This document shows, piece by piece, positions 55,552 through 64,000 of a DNA stretch of 64,000 nucleotides. The notes beneath the pieces were generated by a model. It did no database searches, was not told where the DNA came from, and worked only from the letters and a program-made list of their open reading frames with translations. Both the position numbers and the translations under genes were made by a program. The DNA is from Halomonas sp. GD1P12 (GTDB taxonomy: Bacteria > Pseudomonadota > Gammaproteobacteria > Pseudomonadales > Halomonadaceae): positions 1,922,001 to 1,986,000 of the forward strand of contig NZ_CP107007.1 in NCBI RefSeq assembly GCF_025725645.1, in the 5' to 3' direction. The stretch's first letter is position 1, and each line of letters starts with the position of its first letter.

Positions 55552-57171
55552 CGAGGCAAGCGCCGGGGGCCTGAGCTTCTCGCCTTGCTCGCGCTCGATG
55601 CGTTCGGGCGGGTAGCCCACGCGAAAACCACCCCAATGTTTGCCGTTGATGAAAATCGGCACCGACAGATCGTGCATGATCTCGCCGGTGTCGCGCCGGT
55701 ACGTTTGCAGCAGAAGTGGCTGGGTGTGCGCGCCGCAGCGCTTTCCCGTCGGGTCGTCGAAAATTCGCTTGCTGCGGCAATACTTCAGATCGTGGGCCGG
55801 GTCGCCGGTGGGCGCGCGGCTCACCGCCGCGTTATGAGTGGGTACGTATCCCTGACGGTCGCAGGCGATGGCGTAGTTCACCCCCAGCGACATCAGCAGC
55901 GGCTCCTGAAGCGTGGGTAGATGCGCATCGGTGAAGGCATCGAAACCGGTTCGATAAAGCGGTGGGTCGGTATTCGGCACGGGCTGATAATTCTGGGCAA
56001 ACAGCGCCTCTTGAGTGAGTTCGCCGCGGGCGATCGCTTTTTCAAACAGGGCCTGGATGCGATCGGCACTTTCGCGCGCGGCGGCGAAAACCGTTTGATG
56101 GCGGCCGTGCAGGCGCTGTTGAGCAAGTTCACCATCCACGCCTTCGGCGGCGGCCATGAGCTCTCGCGCCTGAACCGCCAGGTCGTGCATGTCGCGATTG
56201 CCCTCGTCTACATCGCGCTCGAGCTGGGAGAGCGTTCGGGTCACCGTCTCGCTGTGAGCCTTCGTATTCTCCATTGCCTTTGCCACCCCGCCGATCTCCT
56301 CACCGACATCATCGAATTCGCGGGTCGTGTCATCAAGCCCAGCCCCGACCGCCTGCATGCCTCTGGAGCGCTCGCGAACCCGTACCATCAGTTCGTTCAT
56401 GGTCGACATGACGCGTTGACCGCTCTGGTGCATGTCACGCACCAGCTCGTCGACCCGCTGAGTCGCTTCAGAGCTTTTCTGTGCCAGACTTCGCACTTCG
56501 CCGGCCACCACGGCAAAGCCACGGCCGTGCTCACCGGCGCGGGCCGCCTCGATCGACGCATTGAGCGAAAGAAGATGTGTTTGCTCGGAAATGGCTTCGA
56601 TCATCGACGTCACGCTGCGCACTCGCTCGATTCTATCGTTGAGTGCGGCCAGCTCATCGAGGGCCTCGACGGATTGCTTCGCCACGTCGTTCATGTCGTC
56701 CACGATCGCCGTTAGGCTCGACTGATGATGATGGCTTGCATGGCGTGCCTTTTCGGCGAGCTCGGCGACCCGCGTCGCACTGGCGCTGACCTGTAGAATC
56801 GTCGCGTTGATCGACGCCATGCTCGATGCCGCCTCGCTTGCCATGCGCTCCTGATTGACAAGCCGCTGATCCATCAGATCGGCGGTGTGCGACACCTGTG
56901 CCGAGGCGATCGCCGTGCTGCTGGCCCGCCCCATCAACCGGTAGGCCATCGCCTTGAGCGAGGCGTAGTCGGCAAGTGGCTTGAAGTGCCCCGCGCGGGC
57001 CGCCCCCTGATCCCGTGAATCGTACACACGCTGTAAAAAAGCGGCGAGCGCCAGCGCGCCTGCCAGCACGCCTAGAAGCTGGGCAAGATAGCCAAAATGC
57101 CCCCCAAGCGTCACCAGCCAAAAAGCAAGCATTAAAAGCACAGCTGGCATCAGCCATCGGAGTAAAAACAT
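55528..57171 (-). CDS. Methyl-accepting chemotaxis protein with C-terminal sensor region
   Basis: A 547-residue chemoreceptor with unusual order. Two short N-terminal hydrophobic segments (about 3-20 and 24-45) anchor it, with no room for a periplasmic sensor. The signalling domain follows, with the conserved tip [45 protein letters not shown] (about 184-228). A C-terminal region (about 405-520) reads [30 protein letters not shown] and [10 protein letters not shown], resembling Cache-like sensor modules that sit after the signalling domain in some MCPs. Sensing is therefore predicted to be cytoplasmic. No adaptation pentapeptide is evident at the end. Ligand unknown. Confidence 0.88.
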   Translation of the reverse strand: MFLLRWLMPAVLLMLAFWLVTLGGHFGYLAQLLGVLAGALALAAFLQRVYDSRDQGAARAGHFKPLADYASLKAMAYRLMGRASSTAIASAQVSHTADLMDQRLVNQERMASEAASSMASINATILQVSASATRVAELAEKARHASHHHQSSLTAIVDDMNDVAKQSVEALDELAALNDRIERVRSVTSMIEAISEQTHLLSLNASIEAARAGEHGRGFAVVAGEVRSLAQKSSEATQRVDELVRDMHQSGQRVMSTMNELMVRVRERSRGMQAVGAGLDDTTREFDDVGEEIGGVAKAMENTKAHSETVTRTLSQLERDVDEGNRDMHDLAVQARELMAAAEGVDGELAQQRLHGRHQTVFAAARESADRIQALFEKAIARGELTQEALFAQNYQPVPNTDPPLYRTGFDAFTDAHLPTLQEPLLMSLGVNYAIACDRQGYVPTHNAAVSRAPTGDPAHDLKYCRSKRIFDDPTGKRCGAHTQPLLLQTYRRDTGEIMHDLSVPIFINGKHWGGFRVGYPPERIEREQGEKLRPPALASLSAGART

Positions 57172-57421
57172 AAAATTCCCTTTTCAACATGATTATTATG
57201 GTTATAAAGGTGGCGTATATTAAAACGTGTGGCAGTACTTTTTACTGACAGTGCACCCTCGAAAAGCCTGGTACTTGCCATCGAGATTACCCCGTAATGC
57301 GCGGTCTGAAAGTAGCACTTTGGGAGAATGGCGCTCTTTTTTTATCGATAAGCTCTAAGGTTAGATCGAACGCGCTACTATAGAGGCGTAATGCAACGTT
57401 TCAGAGGCCGACTCCTTTTTT

Positions 57422-59122
57422 ATGCTCAAGCGTTACTTCCCCATCCTTACCTGGCTGCCCCACTACCACCGGGGGCTTTTTAGCGCGGACCTTCTGGCCG
57501 GACTCATCGTGACGGTCATGGTGATTCCGCAATCACTCGCCTACGCGCTGCTGGCGGGTCTGCCTGCGGTGGTGGGGCTTTACGCCAGCATTCTGCCGCA
57601 GCTTTTCTATACCTTGATGGGCACCAGCCGCACGCTGGCGGTCGGGCCAGTGGCGATCATCGCGCTGATGACCGGCGCGGCGCTGAGCGCAGTCGCCGAG
57701 CCCGGCTCCGCACTGTACCTAGAGGCGGCGCTGGTGCTGTCGCTACTTTCCGGGCTGATACTCGTGGGTATGGGCATCGCCCGCATGGGCTTTTTTAGCA
57801 ACTTTTTGAGCCATCCGGTGATTTCCGGCTTTTTGACCGCCTCGGGCATTTTGATCGCCGCCAGTCAGCTTGGAAGCCTGCTGGGCATCCAGAGCAGCGG
57901 CTTCACCCTCGTCGAGCGCGTCGTAACGCTTGCGCCCAACCTGATGTCCATCAATGTTTTCACGGTCGTGATCGGCGTGGGCACGCTGCTCTTTTTGGTC
58001 GGCATGCGTCGATTTGGCAAACGGGCGTTTGCGAAGATTGGCGTTCCAGCGGGGCTTGCGGATCTTCTGACCAAAGCGGGGCCGGTATTCGCAGTGATCG
58101 TGACTACGCTCGTCTGCTGGCATTGGGATCTGGCGTCACAAGGTGTGGCCGTGGTCGGCGACGTACCCGGCGGCCTTCCCGCGTTCAGCTTTCCGCTAAG
58201 CGACATTACGCTGTGGAAGGCGCTGTTTATTCCCGCACTACTGATCAGCCTGGTGGGCTTTGTAGAGTCGGTCTCGATGGGACAGATGCTCGCCGCCAAA
58301 CGGCGCCAGCGCATTTCACCCAATCAGGAGCTGGTGGGTTTGGGTGCGGCGAACCTGGCCGCTGGGGTGACCAGCGGCATGCCGGTGACCGGTGGGCTCT
58401 CGCGCACGGTAATCAATTTCGATGCCGGCGCGCAAACGCCCGCGGCCGGCGCTTTTACTGCCCTCGGCATTGCGCTGGTCACGCTGGCGTTCACCGGCTG
58501 GCTGTTTTATCTCCCTATCGCGACGCTGTCCGCGACCATCACGGTGTCGATTTTGACCCTCGTCGACATCCCCATGTTGCGTCAGACCTGGCGCTACTCC
58601 CGCAGTGACTTTGCCGCCATGGCGCTCACCATCGTGCTGACCCTGGTGGAAGGCGTCGAGGCGGGGATTATCGGCGGCGTAACGCTCTCGCTTGCGCTGT
58701 TTCTCTACCGTACCAGCCGGCCGCATAGTGCGCTGGTCGGGCGGGTGCCGGACACCGAGCACTTTCGCAATATCCAGCGCCACGATGTGCAGGCGCCGAA
58801 GAGCGCCGCGCTCTTGCGTATCGACGAAAGCCTCTATTTCGCCAACGCGCGCTACCTGGAAGATACCGTCTACAATCTGGTGGCCAGCCGCCCGGAAATC
58901 GAGCACGTGGTGTTGATCTGCTCGGCGGTCAACCTGATCGACGCCTCGGCACTCGAAAGTCTGGATGCGATCAACGCACGTCTAAAAGACTCAAACGTGA
59001 AGCTCCACCTTTCCGAAGTAAAGGGGCCGGTCATGGACCGGCTCAAGCAGAGCGACTTTCTGGATGCGCTCACCGGACGGGTGTTTCTGAGTACTTACAC
59101 CGCTTGGCGCGAATTTTTCTGA
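57422..59122 (+). CDS. SulP family anion transporter with STAS domain
   Basis: A 566-residue inner-membrane transporter. About 12 helices occupy 10-420, with the SulP signature DLLAGLIVTVMVIPQSLAYALLAGLPAVVGLYASILP (about 24-60). The C-terminal STAS domain (about 440-555) contains ICSAVNLIDASALESLDAINARL. SulP proteins carry sulfate, bicarbonate, dicarboxylates or other anions; sequence alone does not fix which. Sulfate is attractive given the cysI genes but they are not linked. A -10-like TACTAT lies at 57376-57381. It has its own terminator. Confidence 0.9.
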   Translation: MLKRYFPILTWLPHYHRGLFSADLLAGLIVTVMVIPQSLAYALLAGLPAVVGLYASILPQLFYTLMGTSRTLAVGPVAIIALMTGAALSAVAEPGSALYLEAALVLSLLSGLILVGMGIARMGFFSNFLSHPVISGFLTASGILIAASQLGSLLGIQSSGFTLVERVVTLAPNLMSINVFTVVIGVGTLLFLVGMRRFGKRAFAKIGVPAGLADLLTKAGPVFAVIVTTLVCWHWDLASQGVAVVGDVPGGLPAFSFPLSDITLWKALFIPALLISLVGFVESVSMGQMLAAKRRQRISPNQELVGLGAANLAAGVTSGMPVTGGLSRTVINFDAGAQTPAAGAFTALGIALVTLAFTGWLFYLPIATLSATITVSILTLVDIPMLRQTWRYSRSDFAAMALTIVLTLVEGVEAGIIGGVTLSLALFLYRTSRPHSALVGRVPDTEHFRNIQRHDVQAPKSAALLRIDESLYFANARYLEDTVYNLVASRPEIEHVVLICSAVNLIDASALESLDAINARLKDSNVKLHLSEVKGPVMDRLKQSDFLDALTGRVFLSTYTAWREFF

Positions 59123-59141
59123 CACCTCCTGAACACTGAAT

Positions 59142-59165
59142 AGCCGGGTAACACTCGGCTTTTTT
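59142..59165 (+). terminator. Terminator of the SulP gene
   Basis: AGCCGGGT (59142-59149) pairs with ACTCGGCT (59153-59160) with one G-T pair, followed by TTTTTT. Confidence 0.85.
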
Positions 59166-59204
59166 ACGTCTTCTTCACCTTACCCGCCCCTACAAACGTT
59201 GGCG

Positions 59205-59234
59205 TTGACATTGTCCGCCGGATATCTCTACTAT
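59205..59234 (+). promoter_or_regulatory. Promoter of the TAXI-TRAP transporter operon
   Basis: A perfect -35 TTGACA (59205-59210) is followed after 18 bases by TACTAT (59229-59234). Transcription would start near 59241, about 100 bases before the first gene. Confidence 0.65.
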
Positions 59235-59259
59235 CAATTGAAATATGCAAAACCAAGTA

Positions 59260-59270
59260 CCGCTAAGCGG
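59260..59270. promoter_or_regulatory. Palindromic operator candidate in the TAXI-TRAP leader
   Basis: CCGCTAAGCGG at 59260-59270 is a perfect dyad with a single central base, about 20 bases after the predicted transcription start. Position and symmetry suit a repressor site, for example of an IclR- or GntR-type regulator, but none is encoded nearby. GCGGAATA recurs at 63837 before the downstream enoyl-CoA hydratase-family gene. Confidence 0.45.
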
Positions 59271-59339
59271 AATAAAAAGTAAACAAATGTAACTAATTAA
59301 TCGCCATAGCGGCCTATAACCACAATAAAGGAGCTCTCC

Positions 59340-60494
59340 ATGCGCTCGCTCACTCAACGCCTGCTCATCGCTACTCTGCCTCTTTCGTTCGTCGGCCCTG
59401 TGCTCGCCAATGAGATCGATCTTCCGAGTACCATGGCTTGGACGGCCTATGGCACCAACTCCAGTGGCTACGCCCAAGCGGTAGCCATTGGCAATATGCT
59501 ACAGAACGAGTACGGCTCGTCGGTTCGCGTGCTGCCTGGTGAAAACGATGTGTCGCGGATGACACCGCTCAAACAGGGGCGCGTCGATCTTTGCGCCTGT
59601 GGTATCGCAAGCTACTACGGCGCCGAAGGCGTATTGATGTTCGCTGACCGCGACTGGGGCCCGCAGCCGATTCGCGTGATCACCACATCGACCGCTTCCT
59701 TTGGGCTATCGCTTGCAGTGGCCGGGGATCTGGACGTCGAGACGCCTGCGGATCTCGCCGGCAAGCGTATCGCCTATATCCGCGGCGACGATGCGCTCAA
59801 CAAGGGCACCGAAGCATATTTGGCCTTTGGTGGTCTCACGTGGGATGACGTAGAGCGGGTGGATTACCCCGGCTACGCGCGTTCCTTCGATGGCATCATC
59901 GCCGGCGACGTGGATGCCTCTTTCACCACGACCGTCACGCCGCCTGCCCAGCAGCTAGCCAGCAGCCCACGCGGCATCAGTTGGCCGGTACTGGATCCAA
60001 ACGACGAAGCGGGCTGGGAACGCATGGCCGCCGTCGCCCCTTATTTCCGTCCTCATGAAGTTACTGCCGGCGCCGGCGATATTAGCCCGGAGAATCCGCT
60101 GGCCAGCGCCAGCTATCCCTACCCGATCGTGGTCGCCAATGAGGATTTGGAGGACAACGTCGCTTACGGACTGATCCGCGCGCTTCAGGAGCATTACGAC
60201 GACTACAAGGATAACGCCCCTGGTGCCAACGGCTACGCGTTGGAATTCCAGGACCTGGAGTGGGTGGTGCCGTTTCACGATGCGGTAGTCGAGTACTATA
60301 AGGAAACCGGCGTCTGGAACGATGAGCTGCAAGCGCACCAGAACCAATTGGTCGAGCGCCAGCAAGTATTGATGCAAGCCTGGCAGACGTTCATGCAGGA
60401 TGCACCCGACGATGACGATGCCTTCACCTCAGAGTGGATGGCTGCACGTGCGACCGCGCTAAGCGACGCCGGCTTCGAACCGGTTTTTGAGTGA
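59340..60494 (+). CDS. TAXI family TRAP transporter substrate-binding protein (first copy)
   Basis: A 384-residue periplasmic binding protein of the TAXI type. A signal peptide spans about 1-23 (VGPVLAN). The mature N terminus binds substrate through MAWTAYGTNSSGYAQAVAIGNMLQ, and the LAGKRIAYIRGDDALNKGTEAYLA segment is typical. The sequence LCACGIASYYG has two closely spaced cysteines, kept in the second copy at 62612. Ligands of TAXI proteins are poorly known, and glutamate-like compounds or other organic acids have been proposed. It is first in a binding protein-permease-binding protein operon. Confidence 0.9.
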   Translation: MRSLTQRLLIATLPLSFVGPVLANEIDLPSTMAWTAYGTNSSGYAQAVAIGNMLQNEYGSSVRVLPGENDVSRMTPLKQGRVDLCACGIASYYGAEGVLMFADRDWGPQPIRVITTSTASFGLSLAVAGDLDVETPADLAGKRIAYIRGDDALNKGTEAYLAFGGLTWDDVERVDYPGYARSFDGIIAGDVDASFTTTVTPPAQQLASSPRGISWPVLDPNDEAGWERMAAVAPYFRPHEVTAGAGDISPENPLASASYPYPIVVANEDLEDNVAYGLIRALQEHYDDYKDNAPGANGYALEFQDLEWVVPFHDAVVEYYKETGVWNDELQAHQNQLVERQQVLMQAWQTFMQDAPDDDDAFTSEWMAARATALSDAGFEPVFE

Positions 60495-60540
60495 CTCGCC
60501 CGGGGCGGCGCCCGCCGCCCCTGCTGATGGACGACCCCCT

Positions 60541-62547
60541 ATGACTACCCATACGCCACCTGCCCACCAGAATGGGCAGGTAAAAGAGAAGATCAGCCAG
60601 ATTCGCGAGCTGCCCGCTGCGCTTCGTTGGATCCCCGCCGCGGTCACCGTCGCTCTGATGCTGATGACCTTGGACTACCTGTTCAATATGGGGCTTCTGA
60701 CCTTCGTCACCGGCCTCGAGACCCAGTTTTACTACGCCGTGGTGGCGCTACTGCTGCCGCTGGTGTTTCTGCTTTGGCCCTTGAGCGCGAGCCGACAGGA
60801 GCAGCCAATACCGTGGTACGACTATCTGCTCAGCGCCGTTACCCTGATCGTGGGCGGCTACTTCGTCTATAACGCCGTCCCTATTCTGGAGCGCGGCTGG
60901 GCATTCTCGGCCCCAGAGACCGCCATCTACGCAAGCTACGCCTATTGGGTATTGATCATCGAGGCGGCGCGCCGGGCCGGGGGCTTGCCGATCGCTATCA
61001 TCGCCGGGGTCTTTTCGCTCTACCCCCTGGTGGCGGATAAAGTGCCCGGTCCGATTCAGGCGTTTCCCTCGACGCTCGAACAGACCGCGATGTACCACAC
61101 CATGAGCAACGAGAGCATCATGGGCGTGCCGCTCCAAGCCTTCGCGGGGCTGGTCATCGGCTTTTTGGTATTTGGCGTCGTACTGCAGAAAAGCGGCGGC
61201 GGCAAGTTTTTTATCAACCTCGCCTTCGCGCTTCTGGGCCACGTGCGCGGTGGGCCGGCTAAAGTCTCCATTTTTTCGAGCGGTTTGATGGGATCGATGA
61301 GCGGCAGTGTGATCAGTAATGTCCTAACCACTGGCGTACTGTCGATTCCAGCGATGCGGCGTATCGGCATGAGCCGGTCGTTTGCCGGCGGTGTCGAGGC
61401 CTGCGCCTCGACCGGTGGTGTGCTGATGCCCCCGGTGATGGGCGCGACCGCCTTCGTCATGGCGATGTTTCTGGATATTCCTTACTCGGCGGTGGCGCTA
61501 GCGGCGGTAATTCCCTCCATCCTCTACTTTTTGGGGCTATTCATCCAGATCGATGCTTACGCCGCGCGCAACGATATTCAAGGCCTGCCCGAGATCGAGC
61601 TGCCTTCGCTAAAACAGACGCTGAAAGAGGGCTGGTACTTTGTCTTCGTTTTCGCCCTACTGGTCTGGATGCTGCTGGTGATGCAGCGTGAAGCCGTCGC
61701 GCCCTTCTACGCCACCGCGCTGCTTTTAGTACTCAACCAGCTCTCCAAACACAACCGTTGGGGCTGGTCGGATGTGAGCGATACGCTCTCTTCAGCGGCC
61801 AAACTCTTTGCCGAGCTGATCGCTATACTCGCCGGCGTGGGCATGCTGGTGGGCGCGCTTTCCATGACGGGGCTCTCTGGCACCATCGCCAACGACTTCA
61901 TCAACATCGCCGGCGGCAGCGTCCCGCTTCTGTTGATCATGGGCGCGGTTACAAGCTTCGTACTGGGCATCGGCATGACCGTGACGGCGGCCTACATCTT
62001 CCTGGCCGTGGCGCTAGCGCCGGCGCTGATTCAAGGCGGTGGGCTGGATCCCATGGCGGTGCACATGTTCATTCTCTATTGGGGCATGTTGAGCTTCATC
62101 ACACCGCCCGTGGCGCTCGGCGCGTTCGCCGCCGCCACGGTAGCAGGCGCCCGCCCCATGGCCACTGGCCTGCAGGCCATGCGCTTGGGCAGCGTGATCT
62201 ATTTCATTCCGTTCTTGTTCGTACTCAACCCAGCGCTGATCATGCAAGGCGCGCCGCTGCTGATTCTGGCTGTGTTCGTACAAGCGGTCATCGGCATCGT
62301 GCTGTTCGCCTCCGCCATGCAGGGCTATTTGATCGGCGTGGGCCGTTTGGGCTACGGCGTGGTGCAGGAGAGCATCATTCGCACCCTGGTGCTGTTGGCA
62401 GGGCTGCTGCTGGCACTGCCTGGTGGCGGTTTGGTGCCGCTAAGCCAACTCGAGCTTATCGGCTTGGCGCTTGCCGCGCTCATACCCGGCGTACTGCTCG
62501 CCCGCTTGAGCCAGCGTCGGCAAAAGCCTGCGCATCAGCTGGGCTAA
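60541..62547 (+). CDS. TRAP transporter permease, fused small and large subunits (4TM/12TM)
   Basis: A 668-residue inner-membrane protein in which the DctQ-like four-helix part (about 30-170) is fused to the DctM-like twelve-helix part, normal for TAXI-type TRAP systems. Family blocks are GSMSGSVISNVLTTGVLSIPAMRRIGMSRSFAGGVEACASTGGVLMPPVMGATAFVMA and the repeat TPPVALGAFAAATVAGARPM. Uptake is driven by the sodium gradient in characterised systems. I prefer ATG 60541; a GTG at 60487 overlapping the previous gene would add 18 low-complexity residues. Confidence 0.9.
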   Translation: MTTHTPPAHQNGQVKEKISQIRELPAALRWIPAAVTVALMLMTLDYLFNMGLLTFVTGLETQFYYAVVALLLPLVFLLWPLSASRQEQPIPWYDYLLSAVTLIVGGYFVYNAVPILERGWAFSAPETAIYASYAYWVLIIEAARRAGGLPIAIIAGVFSLYPLVADKVPGPIQAFPSTLEQTAMYHTMSNESIMGVPLQAFAGLVIGFLVFGVVLQKSGGGKFFINLAFALLGHVRGGPAKVSIFSSGLMGSMSGSVISNVLTTGVLSIPAMRRIGMSRSFAGGVEACASTGGVLMPPVMGATAFVMAMFLDIPYSAVALAAVIPSILYFLGLFIQIDAYAARNDIQGLPEIELPSLKQTLKEGWYFVFVFALLVWMLLVMQREAVAPFYATALLLVLNQLSKHNRWGWSDVSDTLSSAAKLFAELIAILAGVGMLVGALSMTGLSGTIANDFINIAGGSVPLLLIMGAVTSFVLGIGMTVTAAYIFLAVALAPALIQGGGLDPMAVHMFILYWGMLSFITPPVALGAFAAATVAGARPMATGLQAMRLGSVIYFIPFLFVLNPALIMQGAPLLILAVFVQAVIGIVLFASAMQGYLIGVGRLGYGVVQESIIRTLVLLAGLLLALPGGGLVPLSQLELIGLALAALIPGVLLARLSQRRQKPAHQLG

Positions 62548-62611
62548 CAGCACTGGCTACGGCGCTACGCAGGACAACGACAATCATAAAAATAGCCAAA
62601 AGGTATTCGTG

Positions 62612-63757
62612 ATGAAAACAACTTTTCGATCAGTTGCCATCGCCGTGCTCTGTGCCGGCCCGGTGGGCATGCCCTTAGCCGGTGCGGATATGCCCACCAC
62701 CTTGAACTGGACTTCTTATGGAACCGGTACCAGCGCCAATGCCCAGATCATGGCTATCAGTCAACTTCTGCAAACTGAGTACGGCACGCAGTCCCGGGTG
62801 ATTCCCGGGGAGAACGACACCATGCGCATGACCCCACTCAAGACGGGACGGGTGGATCTTTGCGCCTGCGGCATCGCCAGCTACTACGGCTCGGAAGGCG
62901 TGATGATGTTCGCGCGGCCAGACTGGGGGCCGCAACCGATTCGCGTGATCACAACCTCCATGGCGGGTTTTGGCCTCGGCATGGCGGTGGCGGGCGATGT
63001 CGAACTCGAAACGCTGGCCGATCTAAAAGGCAAGCGGCTTGCCTACCTGCGCGGCGACGATGCGCTGAACAAGGCTGCCGAAGCGTACCTCGCTTTCGCC
63101 GGGCTTACCTGGGATGACGTGGAGAGGGTCGATTTTCCCGGCTATAACGCCGCCTTCGATGGCATCATCAGCGGCCGTGCCGATGCGGCTATTACCACCA
63201 CCGTCACCCCGGCAGCGCAGCGCTTGGCCGCCAGCCCTCGCGGTTTGCAATGGCCAGTACTTTCGGCCGACGACACAGCGGGCTGGGAGAGGATGCTTGA
63301 CGTAGCGCCTTACTTTCAGCCTCACACTGTCACCTCAGGCGCCGGCATCGATCAAAGTGCGCCGCTCGCCAGTGCAAGCTACCCCTATCCTATCGTCGTC
63401 AGCAACGCAGACCTTACCGACGAGACCGTTCACGGGCTCATCTCGACGATGGTCGAATCCTATGACGATTATAAGGACAACGCACCAGGCGCTAGCGGCT
63501 ATGCGCTAGAAAACCAGAACATGGCTTGGGTGATTCCGTTTCACGATGCAGTGGTCGATTACTATCGCGATACCGGTATTTGGACCGACGCCATGGAGGA
63601 ACATCAGCAAGCTCTGATCGCGCGACAGACGCTGCTCATGGAAGCCTGGCAACGCTATAAAAGCGATGCACCCGAGAACGAAGATGCTTTCATCGAGGGC
63701 TGGATGGAGCAGCGTCGTAGTGCGCTGCAATCAGCCGACATGGCCCCAGTCTTCTAA
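62612..63757 (+). CDS. TAXI family TRAP transporter substrate-binding protein (second copy)
   Basis: A 381-residue paralogue of the protein at 59340, collinear over its length. It has a signal peptide (about 1-26), LNWTSYGTGTSANAQIMAISQLLQ, the same LCACGIASYYG cysteine pair, GKRLAYLRGDDALNKAAEAYLA, and an almost identical YDDYKDNAPGASGYALENQ region. Differences concentrate in the N terminus and the TSGAG region, so ligand preference may differ. It starts at ATG 62612 with AAAAGG eight bases upstream; the preceding GTG is possible. It shares the single permease upstream. Confidence 0.9.
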   Translation: MKTTFRSVAIAVLCAGPVGMPLAGADMPTTLNWTSYGTGTSANAQIMAISQLLQTEYGTQSRVIPGENDTMRMTPLKTGRVDLCACGIASYYGSEGVMMFARPDWGPQPIRVITTSMAGFGLGMAVAGDVELETLADLKGKRLAYLRGDDALNKAAEAYLAFAGLTWDDVERVDFPGYNAAFDGIISGRADAAITTTVTPAAQRLAASPRGLQWPVLSADDTAGWERMLDVAPYFQPHTVTSGAGIDQSAPLASASYPYPIVVSNADLTDETVHGLISTMVESYDDYKDNAPGASGYALENQNMAWVIPFHDAVVDYYRDTGIWTDAMEEHQQALIARQTLLMEAWQRYKSDAPENEDAFIEGWMEQRRSALQSADMAPVF

Positions 63758-63920
63758 ATCAGAACGGTAGTTAGACGTTGGCGGTTCAACCTCTTCGTCA
63801 TTAATTACATGAATGAAATAATCTTAATTTTGCATTGCGGAATATAATTTCGCTATATTGACTCGCTGCGTCGCATTCGCCATGATTTGACGATCCACCA
63901 TTTATTCAAGCGAGAAAGCC

Positions 63921-64000
63921 ATGACCGTTTCTTACCAGCGCCACGGGGATATTGGCGTCATTGAAATCGACAACCCGCCGGTCAACGCACTGGGGCACGC
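63921..64000 (+). CDS. Enoyl-CoA hydratase/isomerase-family protein, start only (partial)
   Basis: The first 26 residues, MTVSYQRHGDIGVIEIDNPPVNALGH, show the start of a crotonase fold (VIEIDNPPVNAL). It may be a stand-alone enoyl-CoA hydratase or the front of a FadB/FadJ-type fusion with 3-hydroxyacyl-CoA dehydrogenase; the window ends too early to tell. A TATAAT at 63843-63848 lies upstream. It follows the TAXI-TRAP operon in the same direction after 163 bases, suggesting that the transporter may feed an acyl-CoA degradation route. Confidence 0.8.
   Translation, partial: MTVSYQRHGDIGVIEIDNPPVNALGH

Overview
The window is about 62% GC, dense and mostly ordinary bacterial chromosome. It most likely comes from a moderately halophilic gammaproteobacterium of the Halomonas group (Halomonadaceae). 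The main evidence is an ectoine biosynthesis operon (end of ectA, then ectB and ectC) whose proteins read like Halomonas enzymes, together with Pseudomonas/Halomonas-type gene neighbourhoods (methyltransferase-rnhA-dnaQ facing gloB-mltD; wrbA-DUF2069; cysI-DUF934). I assign family level only, from recalled protein families and gene order.

Layout. 1-1957: ectoine operon ending in a terminator. 2157-5575: a three-gene cell-envelope cassette (retropepsin-like lipoprotein, inactive transglutaminase/7TM protein, RimK-like ATP-grasp ligase). 5588-7327: zur, hisI, yidD and sufE. 7375-9876: the most accessory-looking spot, a tyrosine recombinase and a KfrA-like coiled-coil DNA-binding protein transcribed divergently from an AT-rich intergenic region. 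That region holds 17 perfect copies of a 7-base repeat and a cluster of dyads. 9929-18862: BCCT transporter, nfuA, metH, and sulfite reductase with its DUF934 partner. 18953-25885: smrA, a GGCT/wrbA/DUF2069 operon, pdxH, and a PatZ-type protein acetyltransferase divergent from a histone-deacetylase-family gene. 25977-30642: XRE-cupin regulator, the tusDCBE sulfur relay for tRNA, yccA, an exported dienelactone-hydrolase-like protein and three very small genes. 31077-37228: preQ1 riboswitch and queuosine-precursor transporter, esterase, exonuclease/GIY-YIG fusion, an orphan NMT1/THI5-like binding protein, a K+/H+ antiporter and tRNA-Ser(UGA). 37553-45853: prpE, an ArsR-type regulator, sohB, an SCP2 protein, nudC, dnaQ, rnhA, a methyltransferase and gloB. 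45878-52844: mltD and a yejABEF peptide importer. 53052-59122: rsuA, omega-amidase, rarD, a chemoreceptor and a SulP transporter. 59205-63757: a TAXI-type TRAP transporter with two related binding proteins around one fused permease. The window ends in the start of an enoyl-CoA hydratase-family gene.

Themes. Osmoadaptation: ectoine, BCCT and K+/H+ antiport. Sulfur and Fe-S handling: sulfite reductase, tus, sufE, nfuA and metH. tRNA modification: tus and queuosine salvage. Acyl-CoA and lysine acetylation: PatZ, the deacetylase-family gene and PrpE, which carries the lysine motif acetylated in acyl-CoA synthetases. No prophage, CRISPR array, complete insertion sequence or rRNA was seen. The best candidate for something undescribed is the recombinase/repeat/KfrA locus, followed by the envelope protease-ligase cassette.
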